A DNA stretch of 49,551 nucleotides from an uncultured Planctomycetaceae bacterium (GTDB taxonomy: Bacteria; Planctomycetota; Planctomycetia; Planctomycetales; Planctomycetaceae): contig CALFSX010000327.1 of the NCBI GenBank assembly GCA_937916515.1, forward strand, positions 1-49,551, written 5' to 3'. The position numbers were made by a program, and so were the translations under genes. The notes beneath the pieces are model-generated. The model saw only the letters and a program-made list of their open reading frames with translations. It was not told the origin of the DNA and did no database searches. This document shows, piece after piece, positions 12,622 through 20,285 of the stretch; position 1 is the stretch's first letter; each line of letters begins with the position of its first letter.

Positions 12622-12664
12622 AAAAAGGTGCCAACTGCCCAATAAAGGTTCCTGGCACCTTTTT
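12622..12664 (+). terminator. Hairpin after proC, AAAAAGGTGCCA type
   Basis: Perfect 12-bp arms at 12622-12633 (AAAAAGGTGCCA) and 12653-12664 (TGGCACCTTTTT) with a 19-base loop form a terminator-like structure 15 bases after proC. The right half, 12644-12662, is itself an imperfect palindrome (AAAGGTTCCTGGCACCTTT). Two related hairpins occur at 14324 and 17861. Confidence 0.75.
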
Positions 12665-12699
12665 AATGTCTTAGGCGTTGACCAAAGAAGGGCAGAGCG

Positions 12700-13158
12700 A
12701 TGAAAGATTTGATTCGACCGGGACTCTTCCTGATCGCCCGGCTGAGTCTGCTTCATTCTGTCTCGGCCTGGATACTTAGCCAAGGGTATTTCCTGCAGAT
12801 TGTCGTAAACCCCGGAGTGAAAGAGACTGCATTCGTGATCGAGCGGCGTGGAGTGTTCTTGGGCGTGGGCGTCGTTGGGAAAAGACCGCCTAAGTTGATT
12901 TACTTTGGCTATGCCTTCGAACACGCTTTTAACGAAGTATTCGATCCTGAATTCGGGCGTAGTATTCACATCGCTACACCTCCCGAGAAGACCTACAAGT
13001 TTGGGAAGATAGCAGGTCTGTTTCTGCTCTGGTTTGGCCCCATGAGCCTCCTGCTGCTTGTGATTCCTCACTGGCTGATCGTGCTGTGCAGCACAAGTTT
13101 TTACGGCGTCTTGAAACTGGTCTATCGGAATACTGTTACGAATACCGAAATAGCGTGA
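12700..13158 (+). CDS. Small membrane protein of unknown function
   Basis: I do not recognise this 152-residue protein. It has a hydrophobic N-terminal segment (FLIARLSLLHSVSAWIL), a soluble middle part of about 70 residues and a second long hydrophobic segment near the C-terminus (AGLFLLWFGPMSLLLLVIP followed by HWLIVLCSTSFYGVLKLVY), suggesting two or three transmembrane helices with a loop between. The start ATG at 12700 is supported by GAAGGGCAG just upstream. It stands alone between the proC terminator and a convergent gene, so context gives no functional clue. Confidence 0.65.
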   Translation: MKDLIRPGLFLIARLSLLHSVSAWILSQGYFLQIVVNPGVKETAFVIERRGVFLGVGVVGKRPPKLIYFGYAFEHAFNEVFDPEFGRSIHIATPPEKTYKFGKIAGLFLLWFGPMSLLLLVIPHWLIVLCSTSFYGVLKLVYRNTVTNTEIA

Positions 13159-13366
13159 CAGCCAGGATTTCAACTAACGGCGGCGTCTTAGGCTCGACGG
13201 CTTCACCCAACTGCCTCACAATGAACGATGATTGCGGATAAAGTTCGTAGAGTCACTTGGGGGGCATCAAAGGTGGGGGCATCAAAGATGGCTGGAACCT
13301 TTGTCTTGCGAAGGAACGCAGCAGCGGCACGGGTGAGATGATCTTGACAACTCTTGGTTGCCGGAG

Positions 13367-14275
13367 TCAGAAGTCCTTGTTGCCGTCAACTGCTGCAAGA
13401 AACTGGTCGACCAATCCTTCCGGTGCATTGACGATATGTTTGGGGCCGGGGAATTGTCCGCTTTTGACGTCGTCGATGTATTCGCGAAACCCCTCGACTC
13501 GCTCCACCTGCATCGCCTGCTCCATCTTGTACAGATTTCGATACTGTTTGGTGTGTCGGGGATAAGGAGGAGCGTGGTTGCCCAAAATGTCTTCGGCAAA
13601 CATGAATTGAATGTCGCCGCCACTGCCAGCGCCGATCGATGAGGTCACCAGGCGAGTGCGGCTGGAGATTTCCGCAAGCAACTGAGCCGGCACGACTTCA
13701 ACTTCAACCGCCCAGGCTCCAGCTTCTTCAAACGACTGAATCTGCTCGAATATCCACATCGCCTCTTCAATCGTTTTCCCGACTGCCCTGAGGCCTCCTG
13801 TCCAGGTACTCAGGCGAGGCACCAGGCCAGCGTGAGCTTGAACAGGAATGCCAGCACGTGAACAAGTCCGAATGAACTCAGGTCCCCATTGGCACATGAT
13901 TCCATCGGCGCCTGCTTCCATGGCGATATAGCCTGCTCGGACTGCTTCCTCCGCAGTTGCAATCTTTGTGAGCCCGATACAAAACGTCATGAATGTATGC
14001 GGCGCCGCCTTTCGCATCGCGATTGCATCAGCCGGGTTGCCTGGATCAAACTTCACCTTTAACGTATCGATTCCCGCTTCTTCCGCCGCCCTTGCTTCGC
14101 TGGTTGTGAAAGGCATCGTCTCAGTAAGAACCGTTTTCCCCTTCAGGTCCTGAAGATGTTTGACGGTGTGGTTGCGAGTTGCATATTGCCCGCCAAGCGT
14201 CATCGTCCGGTGTAGCCCTCGCTTATTGGCATCTCTGGGAGCCAGCGAGCCAAATGGGTGTTCGTCAGGTTTCAT
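13367..14275 (-). CDS. PanB-like protein (ketopantoate hydroxymethyltransferase family, divergent)
   Basis: The 302-residue protein resembles PanB of the PEP mutase/isocitrate lyase superfamily. Matches include IPVQAHAGLVPRLSTWTGG, corresponding to the PanB segment after the active site, and EAGAWAVEVEVVPAQLLAEI with SSIGAGSGGDIQFMFAEDIL, which contains the conserved glutamate of the ECVP motif. The N-terminal half is poorly conserved: I cannot find counterparts of the PanB aspartates that bind the metal (VGDS and ADLPF segments) or of the KIEG glutamate. It may therefore use a different substrate. The next gene on the same strand (DegT type) lies upstream, separated by two hairpins, so it is probably a single transcription unit. 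The start at 14275 has no clear ribosome-binding site; an ATG at 14203 is an alternative. Confidence 0.7.
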   Translation of the reverse strand: MKPDEHPFGSLAPRDANKRGLHRTMTLGGQYATRNHTVKHLQDLKGKTVLTETMPFTTSEARAAEEAGIDTLKVKFDPGNPADAIAMRKAAPHTFMTFCIGLTKIATAEEAVRAGYIAMEAGADGIMCQWGPEFIRTCSRAGIPVQAHAGLVPRLSTWTGGLRAVGKTIEEAMWIFEQIQSFEEAGAWAVEVEVVPAQLLAEISSRTRLVTSSIGAGSGGDIQFMFAEDILGNHAPPYPRHTKQYRNLYKMEQAMQVERVEGFREYIDDVKSGQFPGPKHIVNAPEGLVDQFLAAVDGNKDF

Positions 14276-14323
14276 GCGGTTGATTCTGGTTGGAGAACTG
14301 TGTCAGGAAGGCAAAAAGGGGCA

Positions 14324-14379
14324 AAAAAGGTGTCAGCGACGGTCTTGAATTTTGTCAAGAACGACGTTGACACCTTTTT
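14324..14379. repeat. Nested hairpin element, AAAAAGGTGTCA type
   Basis: Outer arms AAAAAGGTGTCA (14324-14335) and TGACACCTTTTT (14368-14379) pair perfectly over 12 bp. The enclosed sequence contains a second small stem, TCTTGA with TCAAGA. It lies upstream of the PanB-like gene and downstream of the DegT terminator, so as a terminator it would be redundant; a REP-like repeat is equally possible. Confidence 0.65.
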
Positions 14380-14388
14380 AACACGCAC

Positions 14389-14430
14389 AAAAAAAGCGTA
14401 AGCAGGGAAACTTCCGAGCTTACGCTTTTT
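14389..14430 (-). terminator. Terminator after the DegT-family gene
   Basis: Perfect 13-bp arms, AAAAAGCGTAAGC (14391-14403) and GCTTACGCTTTTT (14418-14430), with a 14-base loop lie 28 bases after the stop of the aminotransferase. On the minus strand the stem is followed by a run of T, as expected for intrinsic termination. Confidence 0.85.
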
Positions 14431-14458
14431 GTTTTAATCAGCGATCAGGCAACGATTA

Positions 14459-15664
14459 CTAAGCGGCTCGTCGCAGCTGTTCCTGCGGTGCAGGAATTTT
14501 CAGCAGTGTTGCTGAGGAAGCTGCTTCGACAAGCACTTCCACAACTCGATCCTGCTGTTGTTCTGTCAGTTCAGAAAAGATTGGCAGCGACAGCACTTCC
14601 TGAGCAGCCAGGTTGCTTTCCGGGAAGTCTTCCGGTCGGTAGCCCAGATAGTCGAAGCACTTCTGCATGTGCAAAGGAATCGGATAATACACGGCACAGC
14701 CAACGCCTTTGTCTCGCATCTGCTGCATCACAGTGTCTCTTAGACCGTCTTTGATACGCAGTGTATACTGGTTAAAGACATGGCGATGTCCGTTGGCAGT
14801 CACGGGAATTTCAACGGTATCGGCAACTCCGTTTTCCTGCAGTAGAGCAGAATAGCGGTCTGCATTTCGACGACGCTGATCAGACCACGCTTCCAGGTGA
14901 CGCAGTTTGACTCGCAACACTGCCGCCTGCAATGAATCCAGACGACTGTTGAAACCAACTTCAACATGGTTGTATCCGCCAACGTCCCCGTGAACTCGAA
15001 GACGCTTCAAGCGAGCTGCAAGTTCTGCGTCGTCAGTGGTAATAATTCCACCGTCTCCAGCCCCACCGAGGTTTTTGGTTGGAAAGAAGCTGAAGCAACC
15101 CAGCGTTCCCAACACGCCGGCTCGGCGACCTTGATATTCCGCACCAATCGCCTGACATGCGTCTTCAACGATGGGCAGGTTGTGACGCACGGAAATCCGC
15201 CAAAGCGGCTCCATGTCAGTGCACTGACCGAAGATGTGAACCGGAATAATGGCTTTTGTTTTTTCAGTAATCGCCGCTTCAACAAGATCAGGATTCATGT
15301 TGTAAGTCGTGGGATCAATGTCCACGAATCGCGGAATTGCTCCAACACGGTGAATCGCACCGGCTGTCGCGAAAAACGTAAACGGGCTGGTGATGACTTC
15401 ATCACCTGGACCAACGCCAACTGCCAGCAAAGACAGAATCAACGCGTCCGTACCAGAAGCGCAGGCAACTGAATAACGAGCGTCACAGTATTCAGAGATC
15501 TCTGCTTCCAGCAGGTTGACTTCGTCACCCAGAACAAACGTCTGAGTTTCAAAGACACGATCTACGGCCTGTTTCACTTCGCTTCGAATTGTCTGGTACT
15601 GAGCAACTAAATCGATAAACGGTACCGGTTCCTGAGTGAAACCGACGTTTGAAAAGGTGGGCAT
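14459..15664 (-). CDS. DegT/DnrJ/EryC1-family PLP-dependent sugar aminotransferase
   Basis: The 401-residue protein belongs to the PLP aminotransferases that act on keto-deoxy nucleotide sugars during synthesis of surface glycans. Seen are CASGTDALILSLLAVGVGPG and VITSPFTFFATAGAIHRVG. The PLP lysine lies in FFPTKNLGGAGDGG (about Lys197), and the C-terminus has CAVYYPIPLHMQKCF. The ATG at 15664 is preferred to the ATG at 15694, since GGAG stands seven bases before it. No other glycan gene is adjacent, so the sugar is unknown. The upstream 560-base region separates it from the divergent amt gene. Confidence 0.92.
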   Translation of the reverse strand: MPTFSNVGFTQEPVPFIDLVAQYQTIRSEVKQAVDRVFETQTFVLGDEVNLLEAEISEYCDARYSVACASGTDALILSLLAVGVGPGDEVITSPFTFFATAGAIHRVGAIPRFVDIDPTTYNMNPDLVEAAITEKTKAIIPVHIFGQCTDMEPLWRISVRHNLPIVEDACQAIGAEYQGRRAGVLGTLGCFSFFPTKNLGGAGDGGIITTDDAELAARLKRLRVHGDVGGYNHVEVGFNSRLDSLQAAVLRVKLRHLEAWSDQRRRNADRYSALLQENGVADTVEIPVTANGHRHVFNQYTLRIKDGLRDTVMQQMRDKGVGCAVYYPIPLHMQKCFDYLGYRPEDFPESNLAAQEVLSLPIFSELTEQQQDRVVEVLVEAASSATLLKIPAPQEQLRRAA

Positions 15665-15986
15665 CGAGCGACTCCATTCGCTGCGGAACGCCATCCAAAG
15701 ATGGCAGATTGTCGGGAGGCTAAATCAATTTAACAGAAGTGTCAATATGTCCGAGGAAGCATTCAAAAAATGCTAACTCATTGCAAACAAACCTTTTACA
15801 GCCAGATTTGCCGAACACATGACCTCCCGAATATCTGACATATCGTCAATCCGGTCGTGCTTTCAATAACGACTAAATCGATTTTTCCAAACTGGTAAGA
15901 CACTCCGAGCGTTTTTTGATTCAACCAAGCCAAACGTCCGGCAACTTCTCGACATCTCAGGAGCTGCCCATTTCCTGAGCATCCAA

Positions 15987-16001
15987 GCACCGTATACGTG
16001 C
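15987..16001 (+). promoter_or_regulatory. NtrC-like enhancer site upstream of amt
   Basis: GCAC at 15987-15990 and GTGC at 15998-16001 are separated by seven bases, the geometry of enterobacterial NtrC sites. It lies about 120 bases upstream of the -24 element, a usual distance for a sigma-54 enhancer. Binding by NtrC is inferred only. Confidence 0.45.
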
Positions 16002-16119
16002 AGTGTCTAAGACAGATTAGCGTCGCCGCAAAAAGTTGTCATTTTTACAACTGCAAAAAACCCGCAAAAAAAGGTGTAAGAACGCACCGCTGACAAATTG
16101 CGGTCGGTGCCCAGCAAAT

Positions 16120-16136
16120 TTGGCGCGCTGGTTGCT
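16120..16136 (+). promoter_or_regulatory. Sigma-54 (RpoN) promoter of amt
   Basis: The sequence TTGGCGCGCTGGTTGCT matches the -24/-12 consensus (TGGCAC-N5-TTGC). GG at 16122-16123 and GC at 16134-16135 have exactly the ten-base spacing that is required. Transcription would start near 16147, leaving a leader of about 80 bases. Nitrogen control of an ammonium transporter by sigma-54 is well known in other phyla. Confidence 0.75.
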
Positions 16137-16228
16137 TTATGAGCCAGCAGTAACGTTCCGTTGTCATTGAGAGCGTTTGACATCTTATTACAAGCTAATT
16201 CGGGATACGATCCAAAAGGACAGGCGAA

Positions 16229-17692
16229 ATGAAACGTCAACTTTCAGAAACAGGACTCCGCTGGCTGCTGCCGCTGGCACTCGTCCTGATGGTACTTGGT
16301 AGTGCTCGTACTTTTGCTCAGGAAGAAGCAGCTCCGGCAGCTGCTGAAGAAGTTGTTGTGGTGGCAGAAGAAGCCGCTGGTCCCGCTTACTACGAAAAAG
16401 CGGAAACGGATTATGTGATTAACACCTTAATCATGTTCATCTGTGCTGTTCTGGTTTTGTTCATGCAAGCTGGCTTCGCAATGGTCGAAGTGGGCTTAAA
16501 TGCCTCGAAGAACGCGGTCAACATCATCTTCAAAAACGTCATGGACCTGTCGATCGGCGTGATGTTGTTCATGCTGCTGGGGTATGGCTTGATGTACCCA
16601 GGCACCGGAGACACCGAAGGTGCCAACCAGTGGTTCAACTTTGGAGGCGTCTGGGCAGGACGAGATGCAACTGACGGAGAACTCGGCAGTTACAGTAACT
16701 CAGCCGACTTCCTGTTCCAGGTTGCTTTTGCAGCGACTGCAGCAACAATCGTATCGGGAGCTGTTGCCGGACGAATGAAGTTTACTGGCTACCTCTTCTA
16801 CAGTGTCATCCTAACTGGGTTGGTTTACCCAATCAGCGGTTACTGGAAATGGGGCGGTGGTGCTCTTGCGGACATGGGCTTCGCAGACTTCGCTGGCTCA
16901 GTCGTCGTTCACGCGGTTGGTGGATTTGCGGGTCTTGCTGGTGCAATCGTGCTTGGACCACGTATCGGCAGGTATTCGAAGGATGGCAAGTCGCAGCCAA
17001 TGCTGGGGCACAACATGCCGCTCGCAGCTTTGGGAGTCTTCATTCTGTGGGTGGGCTGGTACGGCTTCAACCCTGGTAGCCAGCTGGCGTACTCAGACGC
17101 AGCCAACGCAGAGATCACAACTTACATCGCAGTCACAACAACATTGTCAGCTGCCGTTGGTGCCTTCATGGCCATGGTTCTTTCATGGGCAATGTTCAAG
17201 AAGCCTGACCTGTCAATGTGCCTGAACGGTGCCTTGGCCGGGCTTGTCGGTATCACAGCCAACTGCGACCAGGTATCTCTTTCAAGTGCAGCCATCATCG
17301 GTGCAGTCTCTGGCGGGCTTGTCTTTGCGGGCATCCTGATGCTGGACAAATTGAAAATCGATGACCCGGTCGGTGCGTTCCCTGTGCACGGCATCTGCGG
17401 CGTCTGGGGTGGTCTTGCCACTGGTATCTTCGGAACATCAATTCCAGATCAGGCTGCTGGAAGTCAGTTCGCGTACTTCATGATTCAGCTAAAGTCAACC
17501 GCCATCATCTGTGCATGGTCGTTCGTCACGATGTTCGCTCTGTTCTACTTCCTGAAAGTCGTCGGACTTCTGCGAGTGTCTGCTGAAGAAGAAATTGAAG
17601 GTCTGGACATGTGCGAACATGGGATGCCAGCTTACGCCGCTGGTGCTGGCGGAGGCTCATCATCGCCATCTATGGCTTCAGCTCTTGGTTAA
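16229..17692 (+). CDS. amt: Ammonium transporter (Amt/MEP/Rh family)
   Basis: The 487-residue inner-membrane channel conducts ammonium/ammonia. A cleavable signal peptide (WLLPLALVLMVLGSARTFAQ) and a short acidic Glu/Ala-rich periplasmic stretch precede the 11-helix Amt fold, beginning with FMQAGFAMVEVGL. The substrate aspartate is in ADFAGSVVVHAVGG. The twin pore histidines are His228 in that motif and His387 in FPVHGICGVWGGL. The C-terminal cytoplasmic tail (EEEIEGLDMCEHGMPAY) is the region that packs against PII proteins in other Amts. AAAGGACAG upstream is a good ribosome-binding site. Regulation by sigma-54 is indicated by the promoter upstream. No glnK gene is adjacent, although amt and glnK are commonly paired elsewhere. 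A hairpin follows. Confidence 0.95.
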   Translation: MKRQLSETGLRWLLPLALVLMVLGSARTFAQEEAAPAAAEEVVVVAEEAAGPAYYEKAETDYVINTLIMFICAVLVLFMQAGFAMVEVGLNASKNAVNIIFKNVMDLSIGVMLFMLLGYGLMYPGTGDTEGANQWFNFGGVWAGRDATDGELGSYSNSADFLFQVAFAATAATIVSGAVAGRMKFTGYLFYSVILTGLVYPISGYWKWGGGALADMGFADFAGSVVVHAVGGFAGLAGAIVLGPRIGRYSKDGKSQPMLGHNMPLAALGVFILWVGWYGFNPGSQLAYSDAANAEITTYIAVTTTLSAAVGAFMAMVLSWAMFKKPDLSMCLNGALAGLVGITANCDQVSLSSAAIIGAVSGGLVFAGILMLDKLKIDDPVGAFPVHGICGVWGGLATGIFGTSIPDQAAGSQFAYFMIQLKSTAIICAWSFVTMFALFYFLKVVGLLRVSAEEEIEGLDMCEHGMPAYAAGAGGGSSSPSMASALG

Positions 17693-18404
17693 GGTTCAGG
17701 TTGCTTCAAGTCTGATCAGCCAGAATCAGGCTTGATGATTAACCAAAAACGTTGCGGGCCACCCCGGTAAATACAATTGTGTCTCGCCTGTTCCCGCTCA
17801 CATGGGTGTGTTGCCCGAGCGGGAAGCTCCTGCCGTGAGTCTGCTTGCAGAAATCGGCGGAAAGGTGTTAAGGACTTGTCCTTAACACCTTTTTCTATGC
17901 GCCGACAACACATCAGCATCCAATTCAACACAATGAACGTCGTACCCAATCGCATCACATAGATTGATCAATGGAGCACAGCAGAATTACAACTGAGTCG
18001 CGGGAATCAAGCTGCCCCGAAAACGAACCTCGTAATCGATGATGAACCAACGGCCATTCAGTGTTCTAACGAACGCCATCTATCAAATGCCATCGATCGA
18101 TGCTGGTCGTCCGATTCCGCAAACAACAGACGTTGAGGTCGCTTCAGGCGGCAACGCTGTTAACGATCATTTGCACGCAGCTTCGTTGCAATTCATAGTG
18201 ATGACGAGTGCAACGAGCGTCCAGCGACTTCCAGCGACTTCCACGGCAACGAAAGCCACAGGCCACGTTCAGGGAACAACGCGTTACAGCAAATGATTGC
18301 GGCAAGGCTTCAGATTCGAAACCAACAGGCTTCCTCAGAATCTTCCATGTGACCACAGCTTCTGCGTCAGCCAGGATGCTTGCGGCACTGCAGCGCCGAC
18401 TGCA
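17693..18404. other. Intergenic region downstream of amt
   Basis: These 712 bases lie between two convergent genes. They contain the amt hairpin at 17861 and a weaker 7-bp inverted repeat (CCCGCTC 17793-17799 with GAGCGGG 17817-17823). A doubled CCAGCGACTT lies near 18220. Several short open frames are present, but none shows a recognisable family or convincing start. Confidence 0.55.
17861..17894 (+). terminator. Hairpin downstream of amt, AAAGGTGTTA type
   Basis: Perfect 15-bp arms, AAAGGTGTTAAGGAC (17861-17875) and GTCCTTAACACCTTT (17878-17892), are almost contiguous and are followed by TT. It is likely a terminator, though 168 bases after the amt stop. It shares AAAGGTG/CACCTTT ends with the hairpins at 12622 and 14324. 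Confidence 0.75.
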
Positions 18405-19343
18405 TCAGGCATAAAGTTCCCAAAATTCATCTTCGTCGTCTTCGTCGGTATAGCTGTCGTAGTACACTTCGTTGCTGGATGTCATTTCGGCGTAAGCGAA
18501 ATCAGATTCAAAACCAGACTGAAAGTCTGATTCGCTGGAACCGCTGGCTGTTTGCGATGCAGACGATGATGCCCCGCTGCTACTTGCCGAAGCGACTTCG
18601 CCGTACACGTCGAACTGTCCATACCGTTGTACGACGACAAATTCATACGTCACTCCCTCGCCTCCGCTGGCCGAGAAACTGAAGTTTCCAAACGTATCAA
18701 TTGAACCACCGCTGCTCCATGATGTGTCACCAACAACACGCCACATCACTTCTGCCGTTGCATTGGGATTCAAGTCGCCAGGATTGATCGCTCCATAGAC
18801 AACTCCGTCAAGAATGAAAACACTGGTGATTTCAACTTCTTCCAGAACGATGCCTGCAACGTTGAAGGTGTAGGTTGAACTTTCCCCCGCCTGTCCACCT
18901 GATGATCCAACCGGTTCGCCGGAAATCAGCTCACCGGGCGGACTACTCAATCCAGACTCCGAAACAACTGTTGATGGCGTTTCAATCAAATTCACCACGA
19001 CAGTGGCGGTTGTGTTTGGAGGGATGCTGTACGAAAGGTCAAGATAGATTTCATCTCCAGTCACGGCACTGGTCACAAGTTCCGGAGTACTATCCCCATC
19101 AACATCGGCATTGATAGTTATTAAACCGTAGTAGCCTGGATCGACGACAAGCGCTTCAATAGTTCCGTCAAGCAAAACGACGTTTTCAAGTTGTGGAGCC
19201 GTGTTGGCGGCGGACAGCATTCTGCGGAATTCCAGAACATCACATGACCGAAAATTCGCTGAAGTGCGGTTCTTTCGTCGTCGAGACCCCGGAGCGAAAT
19301 GAATGAGACGAGAAATAGACGAAAGAACTGAACGATCGAGCAT
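18405..19343 (-). CDS. Secreted or surface protein with an LEPR-XLL-like N-terminal motif
   Basis: The 312-residue protein has a basic N-terminal region (SRRRKNRTS) followed by VLEFRRMLSA at residues 36-45. This matches the pattern of the planctomycete LEPR-XLL motif (consensus close to LEPRxLLSA), found at the start of large exported proteins. The rest is beta-rich and rich in Ser, Gly and Thr (for example SSGGSIDTFGNFSFSASGG), with a Ser-rich stretch and a very acidic C-terminus (DEDDEDEF). No enzymatic motif is seen; a structural or adhesive role at the cell surface is plausible. ATG at 19343 is chosen over the longer frame to 19481 because CCGGAG lies nine bases before it and the motif then falls at its usual position. 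It stands alone, with 0.9 kb of non-coding DNA upstream. Confidence 0.72.
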   Translation of the reverse strand: MLDRSVLSSISRLIHFAPGSRRRKNRTSANFRSCDVLEFRRMLSAANTAPQLENVVLLDGTIEALVVDPGYYGLITINADVDGDSTPELVTSAVTGDEIYLDLSYSIPPNTTATVVVNLIETPSTVVSESGLSSPPGELISGEPVGSSGGQAGESSTYTFNVAGIVLEEVEITSVFILDGVVYGAINPGDLNPNATAEVMWRVVGDTSWSSGGSIDTFGNFSFSASGGEGVTYEFVVVQRYGQFDVYGEVASASSSGASSSASQTASGSSESDFQSGFESDFAYAEMTSSNEVYYDSYTDEDDEDEFWELYA

Positions 19344-20285
19344 GGTGTAGACTCCGGCGAAGATGGGTGCTCTGAACAACGACTGCTCTGGCAATCGCAA
19401 TCCCCACGCAAAGCCGGACCCGAAATCGCAGAGCATCTGCCGGTTTTCCTGCACTCCGCTCATCAACGTGACGTAAGTCACTTGCTAAAAAAGACTTGCA
19501 AGGTGCGGCATCGATCAATTAGTTGAAACTCCCACTTAAGAATCCTGTTATTTCGATTCTCTTACTTAACAATTTGCTAAACGAAGCGTTCACTTCCATT
19601 TGCACTTACGCGTTTCCCTGAATTACCCCACGTAATATACTCACAACGCACCATCGCAATTCGGCGAACTCACATAGTATGGTTGCGACCCCGATACCGG
19701 TGACGACGAGCTGCTGTGTGTGTGCTCCACAGTTAAGACTTATCATTCCAACGTTCGCCCACCGCCGAAAAACGAAGTTCGGCAATCGCTTGTCGTTTCG
19801 CGCGGCTTAACAAATTGGCCGAACGGATTGCTTAGCCATCGATCGCCAGACTCGCATTGGCAGCGACCTTCGCTTCTAACGCCCTGGAATCGCCTGACTG
19901 TTCGCCAAGGCGACGGGAGCTGGCTACAACAGCGGACACCTCGCGGATGGGGCGAATTTCTTCTGGCTAAGCATGAATCCTGTTTTTTTTGCCAGGCATC
20001 ATGCTCGTGAAGCGAATCAATGATTGATAATGTGGATCGCAGATGTCAAAGAACGCTGAGGGAATGGAGACGCGCGACCTGGAAATTGGCTTTGTTGACG
20101 CCCTGATGGCACTTGCCTGCAAGCTGAGATCACTATCCTAAAAATCCGCTTCAGTCGCTCAGAAAGCCGCACTTAATAAATTTGCAGGTTGTCTGCAGAA
20201 CAAATAAAACATCCGCAGCAGAACTCGTGAAGTTTGCGGCAATATCCATTCACTGCATCCCGTAACGAAAACCGCGTGAAGCCGC
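19344..20285. other. Long intergenic region with no recognisable gene
   Basis: These 942 bases lie between divergent genes. The part from about 19500 to 19660 is visibly more AT-rich than the surroundings and is likely promoter DNA for the LEPR-XLL-like gene. A 96-codon frame at 19720-20010 has no family features and is not called. No strong hairpin, tRNA or repeat is seen. Confidence 0.5.

Larger units (their letters stand above)
15665..16228. other. Divergent intergenic region upstream of amt
   Basis: These 564 bases hold no convincing gene; two short minus-strand frames lack family features. The right half carries a sigma-54 promoter (16120-16136) and an NtrC-like palindrome (15987-16001), both described separately. 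Confidence 0.6.

Noticed and set aside
13258-13290. A short tandem repeat of GGGGGCATCAAAG
   Set aside because: Only two copies of about 15 bases; too short and simple to be interpreted.
16084-16110. A second inverted repeat (GCACCG with CGGTGC) near the amt promoter as an NtrC site
   Set aside because: The spacing of 15 bases between the arms does not fit the NtrC geometry, unlike the site at 15987.
19720-20010. A 96-codon plus-strand open frame in the long intergenic region
   Set aside because: No ribosome-binding site, no domain and an irregular composition; probably chance.
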